Assembly (NCBI GenBank): GCA_017429945.1
Contig: JAFRNY010000071.1
Span: forward strand, 1 to 45,430
From: Bacteroidaceae bacterium
Lineage (GTDB): Bacteria > Bacteroidota > Bacteroidia > Bacteroidales > Bacteroidaceae
Direction of reading: 5' to 3'
Length of the DNA stretch: 45,430 nt
Position numbers and translations under genes: made by a program. The notes beneath the pieces were generated by a model that saw only the letters and a program-made list of their open reading frames with translations, was not told where the DNA came from and did not search any database. This document shows, piece after piece, positions 1 to 6,710 of this stretch (its first letter is position 1; every line of letters starts with the position of its first letter).

Positions 1-12
1 CGCATGTTCCAA

Positions 13-31
13 CCTGCAAAATGAGCTATTG
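13..31 (+). repeat. Edge repeat, left copy 1
   Basis: CCTGCAAAATGAGCTATTG. It is identical to the copy at 117-135 and recurs on the opposite strand at 45295-45312 and 45334-45356. The CCTG at 57-60 lies 44 nt further on and may start a decayed copy. Confidence 0.8.
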
Positions 32-116
32 AGCAATTTCGACCGTCGATTTATACCCTGAAACGTTTGAAACTCTCAAAACCCTTGTGAGAATCGGTAT
101 TTGAACGTGGTCGCAC

Positions 117-135
117 CCTGCAAAATGAGCTATTG
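117..135 (+). repeat. Edge repeat, left copy 2
   Basis: Second exact copy of the 19-nt repeat, extended to the left as CAC before CCTG. It lies 23 nt upstream of the -33 element of the promoter for the gene at 260. The right-edge copy at 45334-45356 shares the CACCCTG flank. Confidence 0.8.
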
Positions 136-158
136 GTCGAATTTTGTCTTGAAAAGCA

Positions 159-188
159 TTGTGGGTTCAGATTATTTTTGTAAATTTG
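159..188 (+). promoter_or_regulatory. Bacteroidetes-type promoter
   Basis: TTG at 159-161, a 19-nt spacer, then TAAATTTG at 181-188, which matches the -7 consensus TAnnTTTG. Transcription would start near 194 and leave a leader of about 65 nt before the ATG at 260. Confidence 0.6.
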
Positions 189-259
189 CAGCGTAAATGA
201 GCAGGTCTAGCAGCCTTGCTTTGAAGCTAGAACAAATATAAAAAAACAACTTACCATTT

Positions 260-1651
260 ATGCGAAGAAAGTGTTTTGACATAGATAAATTAATGGGTAA
301 CTCCTGGCTTAACTATAAGGCGGAGCGGCTGCAGCTTGTCATGACTATGCTCCAGGAAGCCAATAATGAGGGTCAGCTGCTGTTTAATGCCAGCGAGTAT
401 TGCAGGATGCGCGGAATGGAGCGTACGGCGTTCTCGCGCCTGCTCTCTGACTTGGCCGAGAGGGGCTTTATTGCAAAGGAAACGCGCAAGGGACGGACGT
501 GGCTAACTATCTGCAACTATGCAGATTACGTTGTCATGGAGCCGGTCGGCGGCGCAGTTTTTGCAAAGGATGAGCAAAGAGAACGCGCAGAGGTGGAGTT
601 TAGGGAAGAGAAAGAAACGAAAGAAACGAAAGAGAAGAAAAGTTCCCCCTGCACCCCTTTAAAAGAAGAGAAAGAAAATAAAGAAAAGAAAGAGAAGGTT
701 GTTAACAAAAACAAGAAAAAAAAGGAATTTGTCGAAGAGAAGGACAAAAAACTATGTCATTCTATCGATAATAAATTGGAAATGAACGCTAAACGCGTTC
801 TGAAGCTTAACCGTACGCCTATCGAAGAGCGCCGTAAGGCGTTCGCGGACGAGTTTTTCAGGCAGTTGGTGCAAAATGATGCCAAAGGGCAGACGCTGTT
901 GAAAAAGCTCGAGTTGGCGTTGAAGGTCAAGGGCATAGAGGATGATTTGCAGATATCGCAGGTGCAGTATAATTTTGTGAGCTACTGGTGTCAAGAAGTG
1001 GAAATGATTGATGATGAGGGCGATACGGTGGGTACGGTGCTGCTTCGTGAGGCGCAGGACAGGTGGAGTTGGTTGCACCGCCTGCTGAGTTTTGTGCAGA
1101 AGGGGCTTGACATCAAGCAGGACCTGGATGCGCATCGCGAGGCGGTGGAGAACCAGCGTGCGGCCTCAAAGGCGCGGCTGCAGGCGAGCGAGGCCAGCTA
1201 TGAGCGGGCGAAGGCTCAGGCTGTGGTGGCGCGACATAATGCCGGCCTCGGCGGCGAACAGACGGAGGAGGAAATCGCGCGCCTGGATGCTGGGTTTAGC
1301 GATTTTTCCAGGCTTTACAGTGTGAAGGCCAATAAGCAGAAAGCGCGTGAGGAATGGCGTAAGTTGACGTTGCGAGAAAAGATTATGGCAATCTTAACGG
1401 CCACGGCGTTCTGCGGGTGGTACGAAGGAAATGACCTGAAAGCTCCTTTCCCGCAGACTTTTCTTAGCGAGAAGCGTTGGACCGATGAAATCCCCGACAA
1501 TTACTATGAATGCGATTATGATGAGGAGCTTGAGATTAAGGAGCATGGCTTGCGCGCGGTCCTCGAGGCTCGAGGAGCATCGGACGATGAGATCGACAGG
1601 ACGATTAAGTCTCTGATGGGGGGCGGTAACGAGGGCAACGGGGGGCGGTAA
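260..1651 (+). CDS. Unknown protein with N-terminal winged-helix-like domain
   Basis: 463 residues. Residues about 15-95 read like a winged helix-turn-helix: an AERLQL helix, then a GMERTAFSRLL recognition-type helix, then a strand-rich wing. Replication-initiator-like and phage replisome-organiser-like proteins of Bacteroidales often begin this way. Residues about 115-170 are an unusual low-complexity Lys/Glu tract, encoded by a purine-rich stretch at 600-740. A probable coiled coil follows at about 285-330, then a compact C-terminal region with a DDEID motif. The last residues (GGGNEGNGGR) are encoded by a GC-rich DNA repeat. The ATG at 260 fits the promoter at 159-188. No export signal is seen, so it is probably cytoplasmic and DNA-binding. 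The molecular function is not known to me. Confidence 0.55.
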   Translation: MRRKCFDIDKLMGNSWLNYKAERLQLVMTMLQEANNEGQLLFNASEYCRMRGMERTAFSRLLSDLAERGFIAKETRKGRTWLTICNYADYVVMEPVGGAVFAKDEQRERAEVEFREEKETKETKEKKSSPCTPLKEEKENKEKKEKVVNKNKKKKEFVEEKDKKLCHSIDNKLEMNAKRVLKLNRTPIEERRKAFADEFFRQLVQNDAKGQTLLKKLELALKVKGIEDDLQISQVQYNFVSYWCQEVEMIDDEGDTVGTVLLREAQDRWSWLHRLLSFVQKGLDIKQDLDAHREAVENQRAASKARLQASEASYERAKAQAVVARHNAGLGGEQTEEEIARLDAGFSDFSRLYSVKANKQKAREEWRKLTLREKIMAILTATAFCGWYEGNDLKAPFPQTFLSEKRWTDEIPDNYYECDYDEELEIKEHGLRAVLEARGASDDEIDRTIKSLMGGGNEGNGGR

Positions 1652-1734
1652 TCGGGACCCTCGGGAGAACCCTCGGGAACGGTAATCGGGCAACGGGGGG
1701 CGGTAACGAGGGCAACGGGGAGCGGTAATCGGGA
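1621..1734 (+). repeat. GC-rich imperfect tandem repeat
   Basis: A 37-nt unit beginning GGGCGGTAACGAGGGC is at 1621-1657 and again at 1698-1734 with one difference. Between them lie two tandem ACCCTCGGGA(GA) units and a partial GGTAATCGGGCAACG unit. The first copy includes the stop codon of the upstream gene and the rest is intergenic. Confidence 0.7.
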
Positions 1735-1777
1735 ATGGGGGGAGGCGCTGCTGGGCGCGGGGACAGAGGGCGCTTGT

Positions 1778-2740
1778 TCAGAAATATGCGCGCAGGCCGA
1801 TGAGGAGGTTGACGCGCGAGAAGCCGTAGGACTTGCCTTTGGGCAGTTCGAGCCCGTCGGGCTCGCTGAAGGTGGTCCCCAGCACGTTGAGCTCGGCTCC
1901 CAGGCCTATATGGCGGGTGATGAGATATTCCGCGCCGGCTTTCCACAAGAATCCCACGCCGTTGCCCGAGAGCAGGCCGTAGCTGTAGTGGGCATAGCCG
2001 GCCCCCAGCGCCACCTCGGCGCCCCAGCGGTGTGCCTCGCGGTAGGCATAAACGATGGAAGGGCCTGCGTAGGTGAGGTTGACTTTGTCGTCGTCTACAA
2101 AGCCCCAGGTCCTGGCGAAGGTGGCTCCGACGCCCAATCCTGATTTCCACGTGTGCTCGTATTCGGCCATCAGGTCCATGGCAAAACAGCCCTTTCGCTT
2201 GCCTGAAGCGGTGTAGATGTCGGAATAGATCCACGCGGGTCCTGCGCTTAGCTTGACGGTGTTGCGCGGACGGTAGTCGTGGCTGAGGTCGTCGATCACG
2301 CGGCTGACCATGGCGGCGTCGCTGTTTATGCCGGCCTGTTGCTGTAGGAAGGCTGTGAAGGGCGATGTCTGTGCGTCGGGCAGCGAGAGCATAGTGGCGC
2401 TGATGCGGCAGGTGGATGTTCCCCGTGCCGGCGGCCGGTTCTCGTCGATACAGATGGCATTGGCGCCGTTCTCTGCTGCTTTCTTCTTAGCGTAGGAGAT
2501 GACGTAAGGCAGCGTGCCGCGCGAGGGCAGCGTAAGGCCGGAGTCTTTGACGCGCAGGCGGCCTACGGTGTCGCACGCTTCGGGCAGTGAGTCGAGGTGG
2601 CTGAAAGCCACAACTTTGTCGGCAGCGGTCGGTGGCAGCTGCTTGTCTATCTCGACTATGACCCGGGGATTTATGCAGGCCGAGAACACGAGGAGTGCTG
2701 CTGCGGCGGTGGCTGTGGGGCAGATGAGTGACTGTTTCAT
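1778..2740 (-). CDS. Outer-membrane beta-barrel lipoprotein, unknown role
   Basis: 320 residues. A hydrophobic signal ends in a lipobox-like LVFSAC, with Cys21 or nearby as the lipidation site. Residues about 30-110 form a soluble domain (KLPP-type DKVVAFSHLDSLP, then a VISYAKKKAAENGANAI helix). From about residue 160 the alternating Tyr/Gly/Ala strands and the terminal Phe (LRAYF) look like a small outer-membrane barrel. It is the last gene of the leftward nuclease operon, 28 bp after the endonuclease. The barrel call comes from residue pattern only. Its job in the locus is unknown; it could be an accessory porin-like or surface-anchoring protein. Confidence 0.6.
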   Translation of the reverse strand: MKQSLICPTATAAAALLVFSACINPRVIVEIDKQLPPTAADKVVAFSHLDSLPEACDTVGRLRVKDSGLTLPSRGTLPYVISYAKKKAAENGANAICIDENRPPARGTSTCRISATMLSLPDAQTSPFTAFLQQQAGINSDAAMVSRVIDDLSHDYRPRNTVKLSAGPAWIYSDIYTASGKRKGCFAMDLMAEYEHTWKSGLGVGATFARTWGFVDDDKVNLTYAGPSIVYAYREAHRWGAEVALGAGYAHYSYGLLSGNGVGFLWKAGAEYLITRHIGLGAELNVLGTTFSEPDGLELPKGKSYGFSRVNLLIGLRAYF

Positions 2741-2768
2741 GAGAATAGATGAATCCAGGTTTGCTGGT

Positions 2769-3677
2769 TCAGCGGAAACCCCAGGCTGTGCGGACTACGG
2801 CGCTCTCGGCCGCTTCTTCGTAGAGGTCGGGGAGGTTGCAGAAGAAGTCGATGCCTGTGAGGCGCTCGAGCTCGTCGATGCTGACTATATATGGGGCCAC
2901 GTTTTTCTCGTCGGCGTAGTCTCTGCGGTGCTCGAGGAAGAAGCCGATGGCTTTGTAGCCTCCGTTGGTGGTGCTGCGGGGGTCCTTGCAGAGGACGGCC
3001 ATGAAGAAGTATTTTGGCACGAGGAGCTGGTAGGCAGTGTTCTTGCGGACTATCTCAAGGATTTGGCTGGAGTTGTCGATAGTGCCGCCTTTGCATACGT
3101 AGAGCGTGTCGCGGAAGGCGTCGTTGTTCCACGAGCGCACTTTGGCCTCGAGTTTGGCCCAGATTCCTCCGTTAAAGTCGTAGAGCTGCGGCTGCATGTT
3201 AGAATAGAGAAAAGTCTGCTCATTCAACGCAATTGGCCTTTGCTGTCTATCTTCTGACGCTATCATGTGACCTCGAGTGTAGCCTGAGCCGCTATAAAAG
3301 TCCTCACGGTTGGTTCTGTAGAATTCTGGAATGTCGAAATCTTCACTCCAGGCTTCTGTACGCCCAATGTTATCATCATGATAGCTTTTATCCCATCGGA
3401 ACGCAGTCCAGCGTTGGGCTTTTTTGACGATGTCCCATTCGATGCAGAAGTTAATGCCATAACCAACAACTCTTTTAACTAAGAACATATTTTGATATCC
3501 GCCCTTGAGGTGTGGTATCTCGAGCCGGCCGGCTTCGGGGTGCTGGCCATGCGGGTTGGCGTTGGTGTTGACGGTGGCGGGGTTGCGGTGGTCGTCGTCA
3601 TTGGAGGTACAGCCGCAGAAGACGACAGGCAGAAGAGCAGTGATGAGGAATAACGAGTGTAGTGCTTGTCTATTCAT
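2769..3677 (-). CDS. Surface DNA/RNA non-specific endonuclease lipoprotein
   Basis: 302 residues. The signal ends at a lipobox, FCGC, with Cys23 the likely lipid anchor, so the enzyme probably sits on an outer leaflet. The beta-beta-alpha-metal nuclease signature is present: TRGH at 134-137 (His137 as the general base of the DRGH family) and the downstream metal-binding block with Asn160, Gln162, Asn169 and a W-x-x-LE helix at 173-178. The length suits a secreted NUC1/EndoG-like nuclease. In this family the enzyme cuts single- and double-stranded DNA and RNA without sequence preference. It lies between an OB-fold lipoprotein and a barrel lipoprotein, which suggests it fragments extracellular nucleic acid for uptake by the TonB-dependent receptor upstream. 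That role is inferred. Confidence 0.85.
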   Translation of the reverse strand: MNRQALHSLFLITALLPVVFCGCTSNDDDHRNPATVNTNANPHGQHPEAGRLEIPHLKGGYQNMFLVKRVVGYGINFCIEWDIVKKAQRWTAFRWDKSYHDDNIGRTEAWSEDFDIPEFYRTNREDFYSGSGYTRGHMIASEDRQQRPIALNEQTFLYSNMQPQLYDFNGGIWAKLEAKVRSWNNDAFRDTLYVCKGGTIDNSSQILEIVRKNTAYQLLVPKYFFMAVLCKDPRSTTNGGYKAIGFFLEHRRDYADEKNVAPYIVSIDELERLTGIDFFCNLPDLYEEAAESAVVRTAWGFR

Positions 3678-3691
3678 GGGGAGAGAATTGG

Positions 3692-3722
3692 GCGCGCCCC
3701 CTTGGGTAAGGAGGGGGCGCGC
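3692..3722 (-). promoter_or_regulatory. GC-rich intercistronic hairpin
   Basis: GCGCGCCCCC (3692-3701) and GGGGGCGCGC (3713-3722) form a perfect 10-bp stem with an 11-nt loop in the gap between the OB-fold gene and the nuclease start. No U-run follows on the minus strand, so it looks more like a processing or stability element, or an inserted repeat, than a terminator. Confidence 0.55.
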
Positions 3723-3744
3723 TTGGAATGATGAGGGGAGGGGC

Positions 3745-5739
3745 TTATTTCTTTACGATGGAATAGTCGTCGATGAGGACGTCCTTACCGGGATTCTTTG
3801 AGTTCATGATGACGAGGCAGACGGTGGTCTTCGATGAGAGGGTGAATTCATAGTCGACCTTGACCCAATTGCTGTTGAGGTCGTTGACATAACCGCCATA
3901 GACATAGCTGCCTACGCTGCCGTCGTCCTTGATGGGAACATAACCAGGGTTGACACTGCCGCCTTCGTCCGTTGCTGCTTTAGCATAGAATGAAACGGCA
4001 TAGGTGCCAGCCTCAAGAGTCATTTCTTCGTAAGCGATACGCTTGTTTGATGAAGCGCCGCCGACCTTCACGGAGTAGCTGCCGCCGTGGGCGTCGGTGC
4101 TCTGTTCGAGTGTGGCGCTGCTGGCTGTGGAGGCTGATTTCCAGCCTGTGGGCTGACCGCCCGACCAGCTCTCGAAGTCGCCGTTGGCGAAATCTGCGAG
4201 GGTCTTGGCGCCGCTGGGCGTCTCGCCGCCTTCGCCGCCTTCAAGGATTACGACGTCGGCGTTCTTGATCTCGGGCGTCACTTCGTCGTTCTTGACGTAT
4301 TTCATTAGCTGACCAGTGATCTTCACTTTCATGCCTACGGCGAATTCGCTTACGCCAGCGGGGAGGTTCGCCCAGTAGGCCTCGAAGACCTTGCCGCCGT
4401 CCTTAGTGTCGGCCATCCAGAATGATTGCTGGTTGCGGCTTACGTTGCCGATGACTTCGGTGATATAGCCGGTGACGGTGTAGGTGTCGGTGGAGGTGGC
4501 GCCGTCGGCGAGGGCTTTAGTGAGGTCAACGGCCTGAGCGCAGGTGACTGCGATGCCTTCTGCGGGCGTCTCGCCGCCGCCATCGCCTTCCTCAAGGATT
4601 ACTACGTTGGCGTTCTTGATCTCGGGCGTCATCTCATCGTTCTTCACGTATTTCATGAGCTGACCGGTGATTTTCACTTTCATGCCTTTCTTGAACTCGC
4701 TGACGCCAGCGGGGAGGTTTGCCCAGTAGGCCTCGAAGACGCGGCCGCCGTCCTTGGTGTCGGCCATCCAGAAGGTCTGCTGGTCGCGGCTTACGTTGCC
4801 TACGACTTCGGTGATATAACCGGTGACGGTGTAGGTCTCGGCCGATGTGCCGCCGTCGGCGAGTGCTTTGGTGAGGTCAACGGCTTGTGCGCAGGTGACG
4901 GGAATGCCTTCAGCGGGCGTCTCGCCGCCGCCATCGCCTTCCTCGAGGATTTCCACGGTGGCGTTCTTGATCTCGGGCGTCATCTGGTCATCCTTGACAT
5001 ACTTCATGAGCTGACCGGTGATCTTCACCTTGCTGCCGACCTTGAATTCGCTTACGCCTTCGGGGAGGTTTGCCCAGTAGGCTTCGAAGACGCGGCCGCC
5101 GTTCTTGGTGTCGGCCATCCAGAAGGTCTGCTGGTTGCGGCTTACGTTGCCCACGACTTCGGTGATATAACCGGTGACGGTGTAGGTTTCGGCCGATGTG
5201 CCTCCGTCGGCAAGTGCTGCTGTGAGCTCTTTGGCTTCGGCGCAGGTGACGGGAATGCCTTCAACGGGCGTCACGCCTCCGCCTTCTTCAAGAATCTCGA
5301 CGTTGGCATTCTTGATTTCGGCCGTCATCTTGCCGGTGTTGTTGTTGACATATTTGGTGAGCTTGCCGGTGATTCTTACCTTGCTGCCAGCCTTGAATTC
5401 GCTGACGCCTTCGGGGAGGTTTGCCCAGTAGGCCTCGAATACGCGACCGCCGTTCTGCGCGTCGGCCATCCAGAACGTCTGTTGGTTCTTGCTGACTTCG
5501 CCTACGACCTCGGTGATATAGCCGGTGATGGTGTAGGTGTCGGCCGACGTAGCGCCGTCGGCGAGCGCCGCTGTCAGCTCTACGGCTTCGGCGCAGGTCA
5601 CCTCGATGCCTGTGGGTATTTCAGGCGTATCGCCGCCTTGCTCTGTTGGGATGTTGTAGGGCTCAGGCACGTCCTCGCATGCTGTGAACGCTCCTACTGT
5701 GAGTGCTGCGCATAGCAGCAGTTTCCAATACTTTTTCAT
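3745..5739 (-). CDS. Lipoprotein with four tandem OB-fold-like domains
   Basis: 664 residues. The signal ends in FTAC, with Cys21 lipidated. Four near-identical 117-residue units follow (about 44-160, 161-277, 278-394 and 395-510). Each has a VTCAEA start, a T-(I/V)-TGYITEV strand, a QQ(T/S)FWMAD segment and a K-ITG-L-KYV strand. This is the strand pattern of bacterial OB-fold nucleic-acid-binding domains (YhcR/DUF6359-like). The C-terminal 150 residues look like a beta-sandwich carbohydrate-binding-type module (NGDFESW start, IDDYSI end). Units are joined by Gly/Glu-rich linkers. It lies between a DUF5689 lipoprotein and a nuclease, so nucleic-acid capture at the surface is the likely job. 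The DNA repeats are 351 bp each, so copy number may vary between strains. Confidence 0.7.
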   Translation of the reverse strand: MKKYWKLLLCAALTVGAFTACEDVPEPYNIPTEQGGDTPEIPTGIEVTCAEAVELTAALADGATSADTYTITGYITEVVGEVSKNQQTFWMADAQNGGRVFEAYWANLPEGVSEFKAGSKVRITGKLTKYVNNNTGKMTAEIKNANVEILEEGGGVTPVEGIPVTCAEAKELTAALADGGTSAETYTVTGYITEVVGNVSRNQQTFWMADTKNGGRVFEAYWANLPEGVSEFKVGSKVKITGQLMKYVKDDQMTPEIKNATVEILEEGDGGGETPAEGIPVTCAQAVDLTKALADGGTSAETYTVTGYITEVVGNVSRDQQTFWMADTKDGGRVFEAYWANLPAGVSEFKKGMKVKITGQLMKYVKNDEMTPEIKNANVVILEEGDGGGETPAEGIAVTCAQAVDLTKALADGATSTDTYTVTGYITEVIGNVSRNQQSFWMADTKDGGKVFEAYWANLPAGVSEFAVGMKVKITGQLMKYVKNDEVTPEIKNADVVILEGGEGGETPSGAKTLADFANGDFESWSGGQPTGWKSASTASSATLEQSTDAHGGSYSVKVGGASSNKRIAYEEMTLEAGTYAVSFYAKAATDEGGSVNPGYVPIKDDGSVGSYVYGGYVNDLNSNWVKVDYEFTLSSKTTVCLVIMNSKNPGKDVLIDDYSIVKK
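4200..5610 (-). repeat. Four 351-bp tandem coding repeats
   Basis: The landmark GCCCAGTAGG occurs at 4370, 4721, 5072 and 5423, exactly 351 nt apart, so whole 117-codon units are duplicated. The three units nearest the C-terminus are the most alike, which points to recent expansion by recombination. Confidence 0.85.
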
Positions 5740-5803
5740 AATATATGTAGTTTTATCAAAATCAATTATGAATTATGAATTTCCAATTTTCAATTTTCAA
5801 TTT

Positions 5804-6658
5804 TCAATTACCCTTTATGTCCTCTTCGGCACGGATGAGAATCTGCCAGGTGTCGCGGTAGCGCGTGGCGATTCCGTAGAGCGTGACGGGCGTCGAGGGT
5901 ATAACCCAAGATGCGAAGTCGGCGTAGGTGCTGGTGCGGAGGAGCAGCTTGCTCATCGACTGTCCGTTGATGGAGTGGTGGACGTAGCCGTTGCTTGAGC
6001 CGTTGTAGATGAGCGGTGTGCCTGCTTTGTACTCAGGTGCTATGGGATAGCCAGCGTCGCCGATGCTGACGTTCTCGAGCTTCACGAGATATCCGCAGTA
6101 GCGGTCAATGTCGGCCTGTGCGACCTTGAAGAAGTCGAGCGTGTCGATTTGACTCATGTCGTGCGTGGGCAGCACTTTCACGTGCTGTTCCCATTTCTCG
6201 GTTGACATACGTCCGATACTGTTGTTGTATTCGTCGCCGAGCTGGGGCTGTTCGCCATAGCCTCCAATGCAGAGGTCCTTGAGGTCGATGAGGAGCTGCT
6301 GGCCTACGCTGAGGAAGGGGAACAGTCCGGTGCCGTTGATGCCCACGACGAGTGCTCCTGTGGCGTCCTGCACGATGATCTGCTTGTAGATATTTCCGCC
6401 TATGTCGTTGCCGATGACGGTGGCGCGCAGCTGCAGTTCTTCGGTGATGCGCTCGAAGCTGCTGTTGGCGATGGCCTTGGAGTATTTGGCCTTGAGGTCG
6501 GCGATGGTCACTTGCTTGGCCTGGTCTTCGACAATCTCGTTGTTGCCGTAGGGCGGGTTTGTCATATCGGGCGTGTCCCAGTCGCTGTCGAAGCAGGAGA
6601 CGAAGGTAAAGGATAGAGCCAATAGTGCCAAACCTTTGTATATTGTCTGTGGTTTCAT
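5804..6658 (-). CDS. DUF5689-domain surface lipoprotein
   Basis: 284 residues. Lipoprotein signal with lipobox FVSC (Cys22), followed by an acidic Asp/Asn-rich linker. The body has the DUF5689 pattern: TIADLKAKY near residue 52, an LRATVIGNDIGGNIYK strand pair, IIVQDATGAL, then VGQQLLIDLKDLCIGG, and a C-terminal LYGIATRYRDTWQILIR segment. The fold is an OB-like beta barrel that usually accompanies TonB-dependent receptors and secreted nucleases in Bacteroidota. It lies 52 bp downstream of the receptor gene and probably forms its surface lid or substrate-binding partner. The function is inferred from context. Confidence 0.75.
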   Translation of the reverse strand: MKPQTIYKGLALLALSFTFVSCFDSDWDTPDMTNPPYGNNEIVEDQAKQVTIADLKAKYSKAIANSSFERITEELQLRATVIGNDIGGNIYKQIIVQDATGALVVGINGTGLFPFLSVGQQLLIDLKDLCIGGYGEQPQLGDEYNNSIGRMSTEKWEQHVKVLPTHDMSQIDTLDFFKVAQADIDRYCGYLVKLENVSIGDAGYPIAPEYKAGTPLIYNGSSNGYVHHSINGQSMSKLLLRTSTYADFASWVIPSTPVTLYGIATRYRDTWQILIRAEEDIKGN

Positions 6659-6710
6659 AACGATAAGTCTTATATTCGTATAATTCGTGTAATTCGTTGT
6701 GAGAAAGAAA

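Larger units (their letters stand above)
1..259. other. Non-coding left edge with short repeats and a promoter
   Basis: No gene is seen here. The stretch holds two exact copies of a 19-nt repeat (13-31 and 117-135), a degenerate third start of it near 54-65, and a promoter at 159-188. The untranslated leader of the next gene contains a 6-bp hairpin, TCTAGC at 206-211 pairing with GCTAGA at 226-231. Confidence 0.7.

Noticed and set aside
13-135. CRISPR array at the left edge
   Set aside because: Only two sure copies of a 19-nt unit, irregular spacing, no cas genes and no leader. Noted instead as an unexplained repeat cluster.
4426-5715. Long plus-strand open frame (429 codons) opposite the OB-fold gene
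   Set aside because: It is antisense to a clear lipoprotein gene with signal and domain repeats. Its length follows from the codon use of the 351-bp repeats, and it has no start context.
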